Positions 44,341 to 53,339 of a DNA stretch of 64,000 nucleotides are shown here, one piece after another. Source of the stretch: Fibrobacterota bacterium (GTDB lineage: Bacteria > Fibrobacterota > Chitinivibrionia > Chitinivibrionales > FEN-1185); NCBI GenBank assembly GCA_003165595.1, contig PLWQ01000026.1, positions 187,128 to 251,127 of the forward strand, in the 5' to 3' direction. The notes under the pieces were generated by a model that saw only the letters and a list, made by a program, of their open reading frames with translations, searched no databases and was not told the DNA's origin. Position numbers and translations under genes: made by a program. Positions within the stretch are counted from its first letter, which is position 1; each line of letters starts with the position of its first letter.

Positions 44341-44876
44341 ATTTACTCTTGGCTAATGCCTAGAGTTGATCTCATTTTGATTTCCTTTTCAGTGATCCTA
44401 GAACGTATTGCGGTTCAAACGCCATAACACATTTTGTCATCCGCCGATATTTACGTCTCGATTGTCACATCCCGCTCCTCATCCTCCCCAAATCTACCTC
44501 TCCCATCCTCAATAAGCAAGCCTCGCCTTGCGAAATGACTAATTTCCAACGTCATGAAAAGGCTGAAAAGTGTTCAGGCGCTTGAGAAAATGCGCCAGGT
44601 GCGCGATATTTTGCCTCGGGCGAGCAAACCAGGGCGTCAGGAAAACGAAACAAGCACCTCAGGCGCCAGGACAAGTGCCTCAGGAGCCGGCAGTTCCAGT
44701 GTAGGCGAACATTTTTTTGCCCCAAACAGCCGAGATTTTGCTTCGGGCGGCGAAAAAGGCGGTTCAGGAGGGCAAATTGGTTGCCTCAGGAGATCGAAAA
44801 AGTGCCTCAGGCGGCCGGATTGGGGCGTCAGGTGAGGGGAGCATCAGCAGTCGGAATCTGTCCGGCAACCACAAAG
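44341..44876. other. Non-coding region upstream of the small-gene cluster
   Basis: A 536-base gap. Bases 44341-44560 are AT-rich without a recognisable element and should hold the promoter of the minus-strand small-gene cluster. Bases 44572-44840 hold a 21-bp-period tandem array described separately. The open frame through the array is a by-product of the 21-bp period and has no ribosome-binding site. Confidence 0.6.
44572..44840. repeat. 21-bp-period tandem array
   Basis: A GCCTCAGG-like core recurs at 44572, 44592, 44613, 44634, 44656, 44677, 44740, 44761, 44783, 44804 and 44825. Steps are 20-22 bases, and the gap 44677-44740 is exactly three periods with degenerate units. About 13 units fit. 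Between cores lie purine-rich GxGxxxGxAAA segments. It ends 37 bases before the stop codon of the metallophosphoesterase gene and may act as its 3' structure. Confidence 0.75.
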
Positions 44877-46763
44877 TCAAGGAACGACAATCAGCGTTGC
44901 GGTGACCTCTGCCGCCCCGGCAATGCGCACGATGAGAGCGCGGCCGGTAAAGGGCGTCAGGTCCAAAGTTGGTTGCGAAGCGGGAAGGCGGCGAAGCAAC
45001 TGACCGGCGAGGCTGAACAGCTCCACGGTTGTCGGTTGTGAACCTGCGCGTATGATGAGGCTCTTGCCTTTGAGGCAGAAGGATGGTGCTTCCGTTGTCC
45101 GCGCGGCGCACCCCGATTGCCGGGTGCGGACATTTCCCAGCGTTGAGACGGCAAACGTTCCTCCGTGATTAACCACTGCCCAGGCCGTGCGTGTCGAGGT
45201 GTCGACGCCCCAGGTTCCAAGCGTATCCTGTGCGGTCCAGGCTGCCATGCTGAAGGCTGTGCTGCCGCCGTTATTCAGGTCAACTGCATTCACCCAGGCA
45301 CCGCTGGAGTCTTTCGCAATCAATCCCAGGTTATGCCGGGCAATGTCGGCCGCTGATACGCCGGAATCGTATTTCATCGAGAGCGTGTAGGTGGCGCACA
45401 GGGCCGAACCGAGTTTGGGCGCCAGGCCCCACAACGTCACTGCATTGCTCACCATTCCCGCAGGCCGGACCGGGCTCCATCCGGTTGCGACCAGCAGGTT
45501 GAGTGGCCGGCCCGATGAATCTTTGGATGTACTCGTATTTGTTCCGGAAATGATCCTGGCAACCGTGCCGCCAAAGGAGTCGATGACCGTTGTGAGCGAT
45601 TGGCCCTGACCTACAGCGAATTCCCGTCCGTTGAGACTGTAGCCGCAGACTTCGCGTTTTGTCCAGTTACCGGTGAGCTGCGGCGTTGTCGAAATATCGC
45701 CGCCGGACTGATTGGCCCCGACGCCGTAATATTCGACCGTCACCGTCGGGCTGTCGACCGTCACGATGTAGTATCCGATGTGATAAAGCTCCTGGGAGAT
45801 CTGTGTCTCGCGCGTATGACCGAAAGCCGGGACATCGTATTGCTGATCGACGCTGGGTATTTGAGGTGCGTAAAATTTATAGCTGCCGGCGGCAAGCACG
45901 AATTCCTGGATCTTTGCGGATGTGCCGTCCGTTGTCGAAACGATACTGTGGTTGTGCATGTGGTCGTGGCCGCCAAAGTAGTAATGCACGCCGCCTGCGG
46001 CCAGGCTGCGCATAAAGGCATTTGTGCCTGTCGAATCGGCGCCGGGACTCGCGCCGAAAAGATTATCGGCATGGTTTTCGGTGATAATGCCCTTGTGGCC
46101 GAACACAAACGCGAAGTTTCCCTGTAATCGTCCGGCGAGCACCGTGTTGATCCAGGACTGCTGTGCGTCAATGGTATTGGCGCTGTTGTCGGCCGGCGTG
46201 AATTGATCCAGAAGAATGAAGGTGGCATTATTATAAGTGAAGGCATAGCTCAGCCCGGTGAGCGGTTGGCTCGGGCTGCCGAAACCCTTACCCACGGTAA
46301 AGATGCCCCCAACCTTTGCAACCGGATGGGTTTTTGCGCTGTCGGTGTAGACAAATGCGTTGGCCGGAGTGAAGTTGTTGCCGCCATTCTGCGTTTGGGG
46401 AAAAACCCGGACGAATTCGGCCGCTGCTGTGGCTGTCGACTCGTGATTTCCGCGCAATGGGTAGAATCCGATGCCCGTATTGTAAAGCGCCTGCGAATAG
46501 GTGGCGCGCGTGTCCAGGCCGATATTCGAGCCGTTGTCGGTCATGTCGCCCACCGCGATCACGAACTTGACGCCATGCCCGATAAACTCGAGGTTCATTT
46601 GATTGATAATGCCCACTGCAACCGAGTTGGGGCTCTGCCCGTCGTCGGCAACGCCCCATTGCGTGTCGGCGATCAGGCCGAATTTCCAGGGATCGCCCTG
46701 CGCAGCGTTCGCAATCAGAGCTATGACGGCGAAGACAAGAATCCTCGGTTTTGACTTTGGCAT
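44877..46763 (-). CDS. Secreted calcineurin-like phosphoesterase with C-terminal sorting tail
   Basis: A 628-residue exported protein (signal peptide about 1-22, cleavage near AQG). The start at 46763 follows AAGGGAGA. Metallophosphoesterase motifs are GLIADTQWG (about 29-37), VGDMTDNG (about 79), LRGNHES (about 111), GHKGI and GHDHMHNHS (about 275). A beta-rich region (about 350-540) follows. The C-terminal tail (about 550-628: LFSLAGQLLRR and LIVRIAGA) resembles the sorting tails of the other secreted enzymes. Likely an extracellular phosphatase or phosphodiesterase releasing phosphate from polymers such as phosphomannan or nucleotides. Substrate unknown. Confidence 0.82.
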   Translation of the reverse strand: MPKSKPRILVFAVIALIANAAQGDPWKFGLIADTQWGVADDGQSPNSVAVGIINQMNLEFIGHGVKFVIAVGDMTDNGSNIGLDTRATYSQALYNTGIGFYPLRGNHESTATAAAEFVRVFPQTQNGGNNFTPANAFVYTDSAKTHPVAKVGGIFTVGKGFGSPSQPLTGLSYAFTYNNATFILLDQFTPADNSANTIDAQQSWINTVLAGRLQGNFAFVFGHKGIITENHADNLFGASPGADSTGTNAFMRSLAAGGVHYYFGGHDHMHNHSIVSTTDGTSAKIQEFVLAAGSYKFYAPQIPSVDQQYDVPAFGHTRETQISQELYHIGYYIVTVDSPTVTVEYYGVGANQSGGDISTTPQLTGNWTKREVCGYSLNGREFAVGQGQSLTTVIDSFGGTVARIISGTNTSTSKDSSGRPLNLLVATGWSPVRPAGMVSNAVTLWGLAPKLGSALCATYTLSMKYDSGVSAADIARHNLGLIAKDSSGAWVNAVDLNNGGSTAFSMAAWTAQDTLGTWGVDTSTRTAWAVVNHGGTFAVSTLGNVRTRQSGCAARTTEAPSFCLKGKSLIIRAGSQPTTVELFSLAGQLLRRLPASQPTLDLTPFTGRALIVRIAGAAEVTATLIVVP

Positions 46764-47066
46764 CGGCAGTCTCCCTTGCAAAGCCGCATCGTGTCGATAC
46801 ATGCCCGTTCCAAGTGTAACAATATATCAGAGAATGGGATCGAAACAACAAGAAATGCGGGAAAGAATCTTCCCGCTGCCCGTTTGTTTGCACAAGAGGG
46901 GAGCGCGCACGCCAAAGGCTCAATACGCTTGATCCTCACCTCGTACGCAAGGGCGGCAAGATGATCAAGAAATTGAAATACATTTGGGGGCTTCGCGTGG
47001 TGCGGCGCGGGTGGAGCAGTTGCGAGACCGTACCTGATCGTGAACCTCAAACGGCAACACGATCGT
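46764..47066. other. Spacer between phosphoesterase and GH76 genes
   Basis: A 303-base gap. Bases 46857-46876 form a 7-bp hairpin (GCGGGAA / TTCCCGC, 6-base loop). The phosphoesterase promoter should lie between it and 46763. Bases after about 46900 contain nothing I recognise. Confidence 0.45.
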
Positions 47067-49250
47067 CTATTTCAGGATGACCTTGCCATTGATCCTCACG
47101 TGATTCGCCTCCAGCGTAACAAAATAAACGCCCCTTGGATATTCCGAAACATCAAGAGTCCTGATGCCGGAAAAACCTCTTGTGTCTTGAAACATCGTGC
47201 GCCCCAGCAAATTTGTGATTGAAAGCTTGTCTGCCTTTGCGCTGCCCGGATTTATGCGTAATTGAGTTTGTGCCGAATTGAGATGGATTGCCTCAAGCGA
47301 CATGCCGGAGATTCTCTGCGCATATGCATTTGTGGAGGTTGCTTCGATGAACCTGAAATGGTTCAAATTACACACATAGCCGGCGCCTTTGTAAACCAAA
47401 TAGACGTTCTGCAGTCCCGTAGTCTTGGTAACGTTGGCTGAAACGGTTGTATAGACGGTCCAGCTGCCGGTGCTCGTTACCACGGCGGTCCCGATGAGGG
47501 TGCCGGTAATTCCGCCCAGACGGATTTCTATGGTGCCGCCGTCCGTTGCGCAAGACACTCTGAATTCCGCCTTTGTTGCGCCGGTGGAACCGAAATCCAC
47601 ATTCATGTATGCGGTGTAGTATCCGTCCATGATGCCGCCGACTTGATTGACGCCGCCGGTGTCTGCGGTTTTTTCCACAATAATGCCTTTCAGGTAGTCG
47701 AAATTCTCCGCCTCAATCGTCGAATATGCATCGCGGGTAATTGTTGTAGACAAAGGACAATTCAGCATGAGCGAAACAGCGGTAGATGCACTGAACGCGG
47801 CGCAGGTTGCGGTATCGGAAGTCCTTGTTCCCCACAAGGTGCCGATGATGCCGCTCGTGTCCCGGTTGTTGTAGGCTACTTTTGCATTGAGCTGCAGCCA
47901 CGGAATATAGTCGGGCCTGTTCAGATCAACCACATAGCGGCGGGCGTAGCGCATCAGTATGCCTTTGAAACCGTCGAGGTCGGGGCCGCTTTCCGAGTTG
48001 ATCACGCTTGAGCCGAACATGGCATTCTGCGTGTAGTCCGCTATTTTGAGAGCATCATCGCGATACGTGGTATCTTTTGTGTGATCGTACAGCATCACCG
48101 CTGCGCCCAGGTAGGTTCCTTGATTGTATGTGGAACTCCAGTTGCCCACCGTTCCATCGTAATTGTCGTTCACCTTGCCGGTGCTTCGAACAAACAGATA
48201 TGCTTTGGACCACGTGTAGATCTGAGTTGCCTTAGTAAAGTACGTGGTATCTCCGGTAGCCTGCCCCAGATACATTGCCGCGACCATTGCCGGCCCGTTG
48301 ATGCATGCGTTTTTGGTTGTGAGCCCCTGCTTCCACAAGAGTCCGCCGCCGTACCCTGTGGTCCAGGCGCGCGCATACATCTGGTCGTATTGTTGTTTGG
48401 CCTTGGCAAGGTAGGTCTGGTTGCCGGTGAGCAAAGCGGCGCGCACACAGGCGATTACCGCCCAGGTGATGTCGTCGTTATACTCATTCCACGCCCAATC
48501 GGAACCCTGTTGCGCAACAAAACCGTTGTACAGTTCTGCAAACATGTCTCGGTACTTGGCAAAACCGGTAACTTCGTAGGCGTCATCCACAATCTCCATG
48601 ATGTCGGCAACGCCCCAGAAACCTTCACCCGAGACAGAGCCGCCCGTGGTGTTTGTCGTGTAATACTTGGCTTTCCAGGCGGCGAAGATTTCGTCGGCGA
48701 TGGCGGCCGTGGGCGCTGCGTTCTGGGCCGTTTGCATCTGGAACAGCCATTTCTGCGGGTCGGAATTATTCGATGTCCAGAGCTGAACATTTGCGCCGTC
48801 CGCATTTGTTCCATTCGCAAGGTCGAGCAGGAAGCTTGGGCCGGCAGCCGATGCCAATTGATAGTAGCCATTGCCCGCATCTGCGATATTCCACTTTATG
48901 GTATTGTCATTTGTGCTGCTGCTCTGGTCCACATTCACCGAATTTGCCGGCGTTGCATTGGCACTATGCAGAAGATTTCCGCTTCCCACATTTGTGAGAG
49001 TGTAGAGACTGTTCCCAAGGTAGGTCACCATCCACCGCTCGGCATCGGATGTCGTATTTGTCCAGGTATCGACATTGCCGCCATTTGCCATGGATGAATT
49101 GCCGACATCCAGCACTCTGCCGCTGGCCTTGGACGCCAGTGTGTAAATTGCGCCCGATGTAATGCCCGCGGTCTGTGAAAGACAAACTGCAGCATTGAGC
49201 AACAGGTACAAAGACGAAACGGAAATCAGACGCACAGTGGATGGTTTCAT
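47067..49250 (-). CDS. Secreted GH76 alpha-1,6-mannanase with ricin and CBM6-like modules
   Basis: A 727-residue modular enzyme with a signal peptide (about 1-26). A ricin-type beta-trefoil lectin module (about 30-172) carries repeated QxW-like steps. Residues 180-500 form the GH76 barrel. WNEYNDDITW contains the catalytic Asp pair Asp259-Asp260, and GEGFWGVADIMEI and TGYGGGLLWKQG are further GH76 elements. A CBM6/35-like jelly roll (about 505-645, beginning STIEAENFD) and the sorting-type tail (about 650-727, PRGVYFVTLEANHVRINGKV) end it. GH76 enzymes cut alpha-1,6-mannan of fungal or yeast walls. It fits beside the GH64 glucanase. Confidence 0.9.
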   Translation of the reverse strand: MKPSTVRLISVSSLYLLLNAAVCLSQTAGITSGAIYTLASKASGRVLDVGNSSMANGGNVDTWTNTTSDAERWMVTYLGNSLYTLTNVGSGNLLHSANATPANSVNVDQSSSTNDNTIKWNIADAGNGYYQLASAAGPSFLLDLANGTNADGANVQLWTSNNSDPQKWLFQMQTAQNAAPTAAIADEIFAAWKAKYYTTNTTGGSVSGEGFWGVADIMEIVDDAYEVTGFAKYRDMFAELYNGFVAQQGSDWAWNEYNDDITWAVIACVRAALLTGNQTYLAKAKQQYDQMYARAWTTGYGGGLLWKQGLTTKNACINGPAMVAAMYLGQATGDTTYFTKATQIYTWSKAYLFVRSTGKVNDNYDGTVGNWSSTYNQGTYLGAAVMLYDHTKDTTYRDDALKIADYTQNAMFGSSVINSESGPDLDGFKGILMRYARRYVVDLNRPDYIPWLQLNAKVAYNNRDTSGIIGTLWGTRTSDTATCAAFSASTAVSLMLNCPLSTTITRDAYSTIEAENFDYLKGIIVEKTADTGGVNQVGGIMDGYYTAYMNVDFGSTGATKAEFRVSCATDGGTIEIRLGGITGTLIGTAVVTSTGSWTVYTTVSANVTKTTGLQNVYLVYKGAGYVCNLNHFRFIEATSTNAYAQRISGMSLEAIHLNSAQTQLRINPGSAKADKLSITNLLGRTMFQDTRGFSGIRTLDVSEYPRGVYFVTLEANHVRINGKVILK

Positions 49251-49562
49251 GACGAATTCTTTCGTTGCCGGGTGACATGGACAGCGAGGGACACAGCTTG
49301 CAATGCCAAGGAAGAGGCGCCAATGGCAAACCTTGCTTCCGCGTCAAACAAATACCAGTGGAGAATATACTCCAAAGAACGATGAAAACAGAGGGTAGGG
49401 CCTAAGAAGTGTGGAACTATGGATTCCACAATGGATGGCGGATTCAGCAGGGTGGGGCGGGATCGGGAAGAAGGAAAAAAACAGGCGCCTGAAAAGAGGC
49501 TCTCTTCAGGCGCCCGCGCTTCATGGAGAAGCGGATTCCCGGCAGTTTTCGCAACAGGATAC
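49251..49562. other. Spacer between GH76 and GH64 genes
   Basis: A 312-base gap. It holds the terminator of the GH64 gene (49474-49514) and the promoter region of the GH76 gene. AGAATATACTCCAAAG near 49360-49375 is AT-rich, but I could not assign promoter boxes. No small gene is visible. Confidence 0.55.
49474..49514 (-). terminator. Rho-independent terminator of the GH64 gene
   Basis: Read on the minus strand, GGCGCCTGAA and TTCAGGCGCC pair over 10 perfect base pairs (49505-49514 with 49484-49493), followed by a run of seven T (AAAAAAA on the plus strand at 49474-49481). It is 48 bases after the GH64 stop. Confidence 0.9.
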
Positions 49563-50975
49563 TTACCTGACGATCCGGTCCGTTGAGACATTACCCTGTT
49601 TATCAACCAACCTCAGATAATAGGCCCCACTTGCAAGGCCTGTAGTGTTTATCACGTTGCTGTGCAGATTGCCGATCCTGAGCATGCTCTTGCCGTTGGG
49701 TGAAATCAGGCTCACATGATCGATCTCGGCTGCGTTCTGCAGAACGATCTGACTAGCAGTGAGGCTCCGGATTCCCGGCCTGTTGCCGGCCGACTTGTGC
49801 ACGACCGGAACAGCGGCGACGCTCGTTGACACAAACGGCTCAATGGTAATTGTAAGAGAGGAAAGCGGCTGCGAACTGCCGACAATCAATACGGAACTCT
49901 GGTTGTTGTTGTCATCATAGCCGAATCCGTAGGCCTTATTGTGAATGCTGATCTGATGCAGAACCTGGGAGAATTCATTTTTGTATGCACTCACCTTGTA
50001 ATAGGTCGTCGGATCATAATAATCTGCGCCGATTCTCGCCACGCCGCGGTTCATGGCTGCGGAAAGCGCGGCACCCACATACCCGGGAAACCCGGCGCAG
50101 GCCCAAACTGCTTGTGTAGTGGGTTCGGGCATTGATCCGGTCTCGGCGCCAGTAAGCTGAAGTACTCCGTTGGCGTCGACGGTGCCGACGTAGTGATTGT
50201 TACCGTTGTTGAAATTGAGCGGAGCGGTCTTCCATAAAGTCCAGAGCGAATCGAGATAGGGCTTCAAGTAATTCACGTATGCTCCGCCGGTGCCGAATTG
50301 GCTTGACGAACGCGGCGCTACGACGCGGCAGGGCCGTATACAACCCTGAAAAGGCGCCGACATGCTGTCGTGAAAGTATTTGATTACCTGGTCCCTGGGT
50401 ATGTTGATGCCGCAGCTGTCGTCAAAATTCGAGGATGTCTGTTTCACTTCTGCGACATAGGGGAAACCGAAGAGATCAACCTGGGTCGTGTTCCCGCCAA
50501 ATTGCAGCTGATTGTAAATGTACGTGTACTCGAACCAATCGTAGAAGGAAGAGTCGTTGGGGTCGCCGGGATTGTTGGGGTCGGGTAGTTGAACCCCGCC
50601 GGCGTCTCCCGTCATGTACATGGGCGACCCGACGCACATGTAGAGCCGTCCGCCGCCGACAGACGGAGGAATTCTGAAGTTCTGTGCGTCGGAAAGACGG
50701 AAGCAGTAATTGGGGTAATTCTTGCCGTTCTTGACCAGGTGCCCGGCCGCATTTGCGTCCGCCGCAGCCATGGGCAGCATGGTGCCGTCTTTGGTCATGT
50801 AGCACCATTTCCCGCCCGTCATCCCGATAGAGTATATGTAAATCTGGCTGTCGGCATAGGTTTTATTGGCAAGATTTTTAAAAATGACGGGGAATGAACC
50901 GACCACGGTCTGGGCCTGCAGGCCCGAAAATACGGCGAACAAGGCGATCCCTGCGGCGAACAGCACCTTCTTCAT
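49563..50975 (-). CDS. Secreted GH64 beta-1,3-glucanase
   Basis: A 470-residue exported enzyme. The start MKKVLFAAG at 50975 follows AGGGAGGA; the signal peptide is about residues 1-22. GH64 elements are VIFKNLANKTYADSQIYIYS and CFRLSDAQNFRIPPS. The catalytic pair candidates are Glu149 (DWFEYTY) and Asp167 (TTQVDLFG), both conserved in this family. The thaumatin-like fold cuts beta-1,3-glucan to laminaripentaose. A sorting-type C-terminal tail follows (about 395-470, LASGAYYLRLVDKQGN). It is adjacent to GH76, with which it would act on fungal cell walls. Confidence 0.88.
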   Translation of the reverse strand: MKKVLFAAGIALFAVFSGLQAQTVVGSFPVIFKNLANKTYADSQIYIYSIGMTGGKWCYMTKDGTMLPMAAADANAAGHLVKNGKNYPNYCFRLSDAQNFRIPPSVGGGRLYMCVGSPMYMTGDAGGVQLPDPNNPGDPNDSSFYDWFEYTYIYNQLQFGGNTTQVDLFGFPYVAEVKQTSSNFDDSCGINIPRDQVIKYFHDSMSAPFQGCIRPCRVVAPRSSSQFGTGGAYVNYLKPYLDSLWTLWKTAPLNFNNGNNHYVGTVDANGVLQLTGAETGSMPEPTTQAVWACAGFPGYVGAALSAAMNRGVARIGADYYDPTTYYKVSAYKNEFSQVLHQISIHNKAYGFGYDDNNNQSSVLIVGSSQPLSSLTITIEPFVSTSVAAVPVVHKSAGNRPGIRSLTASQIVLQNAAEIDHVSLISPNGKSMLRIGNLHSNVINTTGLASGAYYLRLVDKQGNVSTDRIVR

Positions 50976-51278
50976 TTGTCCTCCCTTTTTAAATGATGTC
51001 CGGCTTGCAGTGGCCACGAATTATTGCCAGGCGCCCGCTACCCCCCTAATTATACAGCACAAAGAGGCATTTTAGGTGGAAATAAGGAGGGGGGGCGATT
51101 TATTCGTTACACGTTAGGGTAACAGCCTTTATGGATGCCTTCATAGAGGTTTCCCGGCGCGAATTTCAAGACGAGTGTCAACTATGGTCTGAGCAGCAGC
51201 ACGATGGCGGATAAACCGAGACCGGACTTTTGCCGCAGGCGATTCGGCAACTTCCGGGCCATGCCGCTCTCCGCTACG

Positions 51279-53057
51279 TCAAGATCCTTCGTATGCTTTT
51301 ATCAACTCGCGCTTGACACGCAATATCACGCTTTGCCAGTCACCCGGTGACGGTTGGCGAAACAGACGCATGGTTGGATACCACGGGCTGTCTTCGCGGT
51401 CCTGCAGCCAGCGCCAGCAGGTGTCGAACCTGTTGAGCATCCACACCGGCTTGCCAAGCGCTCCGGCAAGATGTGCCACTGAGGTATCAACACTGATGAC
51501 AAGATCAAGATTGCAAATAAGCGCGGCAGTATCGACGAAATCCCTGCATTCATCCATCAAGTCGATCGGACCGAATTCCTTTGAGGCGCCAGGCCCGTCT
51601 TTCTGCAGGCTGTAGAACTGAATGCCGTCAATATCCATAAGCGGCGCAAGTAGATCCGCCGCTATGGACCGCCTGCGATCGACAGCAATAAGATCGGGAG
51701 TTTGGAAGCGGGGTTTCCCTGCCCACACCAGCCCGACTCTGAAATTTGCCTTCTTGTCATCCGGGAGCCTATTTTGCCAGTTATGTTTGCATTCGTCAGG
51801 CACGGAGAGATAGGGGACAATGGCTGGAATGGTTTCGAGACGAGTGCCAAAGGCCAGGGGCAAACTCATCATCGGGCAATAGAAATCGAAGTCGGGCAAA
51901 GGCCGGCCTTGCGCAACAGTCCGCTCGACGCCGGCCAGACTGCCCATAAGATTGACAAGCGCAGGTTGCACTTCAAGTATTACCCGTAAACCACGGGCGG
52001 CGGCCAGAGGAGCATAACGGCAGAACTGCAACGTATCGCCCAGACCCTGTTCCGCGCGAATAAGCAGGACACGACCTTCTCCCGTCTCACCTTCCCAGCG
52101 CGGCTTTGTCGTTTTCTGCCGCAGAGAGGCAAACTGTGGCGTTTCCCATCGCGATTCAAATGCTCGCCATCCTTCGTGAAACCGTCCGGCAGCCAGAAGC
52201 GCCATCGAAAGGTTGAAATGATAATCCGGACAGTCGCTTTTCAAAGCTATGGCTTGCTTGAATGCGGCAATTGCTTCCGGAAGGTGTCCAATATTCTTTA
52301 GAGCATTACCAAGATTATTGAGCGCGTTGGGATAATCCGGCTGTAATGCCAGCGCTTTTGTGAATAGAGAGATGCTGTCCTCGAACATTCCCTTGTAGTG
52401 AAGGACATTGCCGAGATTGTTCAGGGCTGCCGGATAATCAGGTTTACAAGCGAGCGCTTGACGATACAGGCTCTCCGCCTCGTCCAATCTGTTGACGGCA
52501 AGGTACAGAACGCCAAGATTGTTGAGTGCCATCGGATAATCGGGCTTGGCACGGATCGCACGAATAAAACATTTTGCCGCCTTCGCCAGCTGCCCTTTGT
52601 CCTTCAGCATCAGGCCGAGATCGTTAAGGACATTCGGGTAATCCGGATCTATGGCGAGAGCATCTTGGTAAGCCTTTATTGAGTTGGCATCATCGCCGCG
52701 CTCTAAATAGAGGCTGCCGAACCCGTAATAGGCCGTAGCATAAGTGGGCTTGAGAAAAATGGAGTGTTCAAAGGCGGCAATCGCTTCGACGTATTTCTTT
52801 TGAGCGGTCAGTATTTTCGCATAGGTGCAATACAGCTCTGCGGAATCGGGAGCAATGGCCAAGCCTTTTTTGATGTACTCGCACGCCTGATCGAGACGGC
52901 CACGTTGGAATTCAAGAATGCCTCTATAATGCAGGAGAATAGAGCCGTCAGGTTCGTTTGCAAGAAGTTCACAAGTTGTTTCCTTGTCTCTCAGTATGTG
53001 TTCTGCGTCATTGCATACTAATGCGCGCGTCAGGACGTCATGGGAATAAAACGGCAT
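51279..53057 (-). CDS. TPR protein with GT9/GT41-like glycosyltransferase domain
   Basis: A 592-residue cytosolic protein. The start MPFYSHD at 53057 follows AGAGG. Residues about 35-300 are eight or so TPRs, several nearly identical (KPDYPAALNNLGNVLHYKG and QPDYPNALNNLGNALKNIG type). Residues 320-585 resemble the ADP-heptose or O-GlcNAc transferase-like C-domain: RAEQGLGDTLQFCRYA, RVGLVWAGK, CRDFVDTAALI and SVDTSVAHLAGALGKP. It may modify proteins or surface glycans. Widespread in bacteria with S-layers or pilin glycosylation, but the donor is unknown. Confidence 0.8.
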   Translation of the reverse strand: MPFYSHDVLTRALVCNDAEHILRDKETTCELLANEPDGSILLHYRGILEFQRGRLDQACEYIKKGLAIAPDSAELYCTYAKILTAQKKYVEAIAAFEHSIFLKPTYATAYYGFGSLYLERGDDANSIKAYQDALAIDPDYPNVLNDLGLMLKDKGQLAKAAKCFIRAIRAKPDYPMALNNLGVLYLAVNRLDEAESLYRQALACKPDYPAALNNLGNVLHYKGMFEDSISLFTKALALQPDYPNALNNLGNALKNIGHLPEAIAAFKQAIALKSDCPDYHFNLSMALLAAGRFHEGWRAFESRWETPQFASLRQKTTKPRWEGETGEGRVLLIRAEQGLGDTLQFCRYAPLAAARGLRVILEVQPALVNLMGSLAGVERTVAQGRPLPDFDFYCPMMSLPLAFGTRLETIPAIVPYLSVPDECKHNWQNRLPDDKKANFRVGLVWAGKPRFQTPDLIAVDRRRSIAADLLAPLMDIDGIQFYSLQKDGPGASKEFGPIDLMDECRDFVDTAALICNLDLVISVDTSVAHLAGALGKPVWMLNRFDTCWRWLQDREDSPWYPTMRLFRQPSPGDWQSVILRVKRELIKAYEGS

Positions 53058-53134
53058 CCGGAGACCTCTTTTTGTCGGGTGCATATTTCTGCGCCGACAT
53101 CATATCAGATTGACGATTGATCTCTGTGGTCCGC

Positions 53135-53248
53135 TCAGTAGTGATACCGCACCTGCGCGATAAGGACCGAATCGCCCTCGATTTTGTACACTATCCTGTG
53201 CTCTGAGGTGATTCGCCGCGACCAGAATTCCGCCGGATCGTTGCGAAG
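53135..53248 (-). pseudogene. Truncated YoeB/Txe-family toxin remnant
   Basis: The minus strand encodes LRNDPAEFWSRRITSEHRIV and continues YKIEGDSVLIAQVRYHY, ending at a stop. This is the C-terminal third of YoeB-type mRNA interferases, including the FWSRRI-EHR-VY core and the terminal RYHY. A stop codon (TGA) two codons before LRNDP removes the N-terminal part and no antitoxin is next to it. It lies between the TPR-glycosyltransferase gene and the ATPase operon and looks like a dead remnant. Confidence 0.75.
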
Positions 53249-53276
53249 GCATCACGAGGGCATGCAACGCAAAGAA

Positions 53277-53308
53277 ACCAAAAAGGGAAACGGTTCCTCG
53301 TTTCCCTT
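53277..53308 (-). terminator. Terminator of the F-ATPase operon
   Basis: AAGGGAAACG (53283-53292) and CGTTTCCCTT (53299-53308) form a perfect 10-bp stem with a GTTCCT loop. On the minus strand it is followed by TTTTTGG, as expected for a rho-independent terminator, 31 bases beyond the atpC stop. Confidence 0.88.
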
Positions 53309-53339
53309 CATCAAACCAACTCGAATGTGCCGTTAATTC

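Noticed and set aside
44150-44356. Plus-strand 68-codon frame opposite small gene A
   Set aside because: No ribosome-binding site, and the minus-strand frames show exact junctions with each other.
44554-44835. Open frame through the 21-bp array
   Set aside because: The frame exists because 21 is a multiple of 3; the translation is Ser/Gly low-complexity, it shifts phase at 22-base steps and there is no ribosome-binding site.
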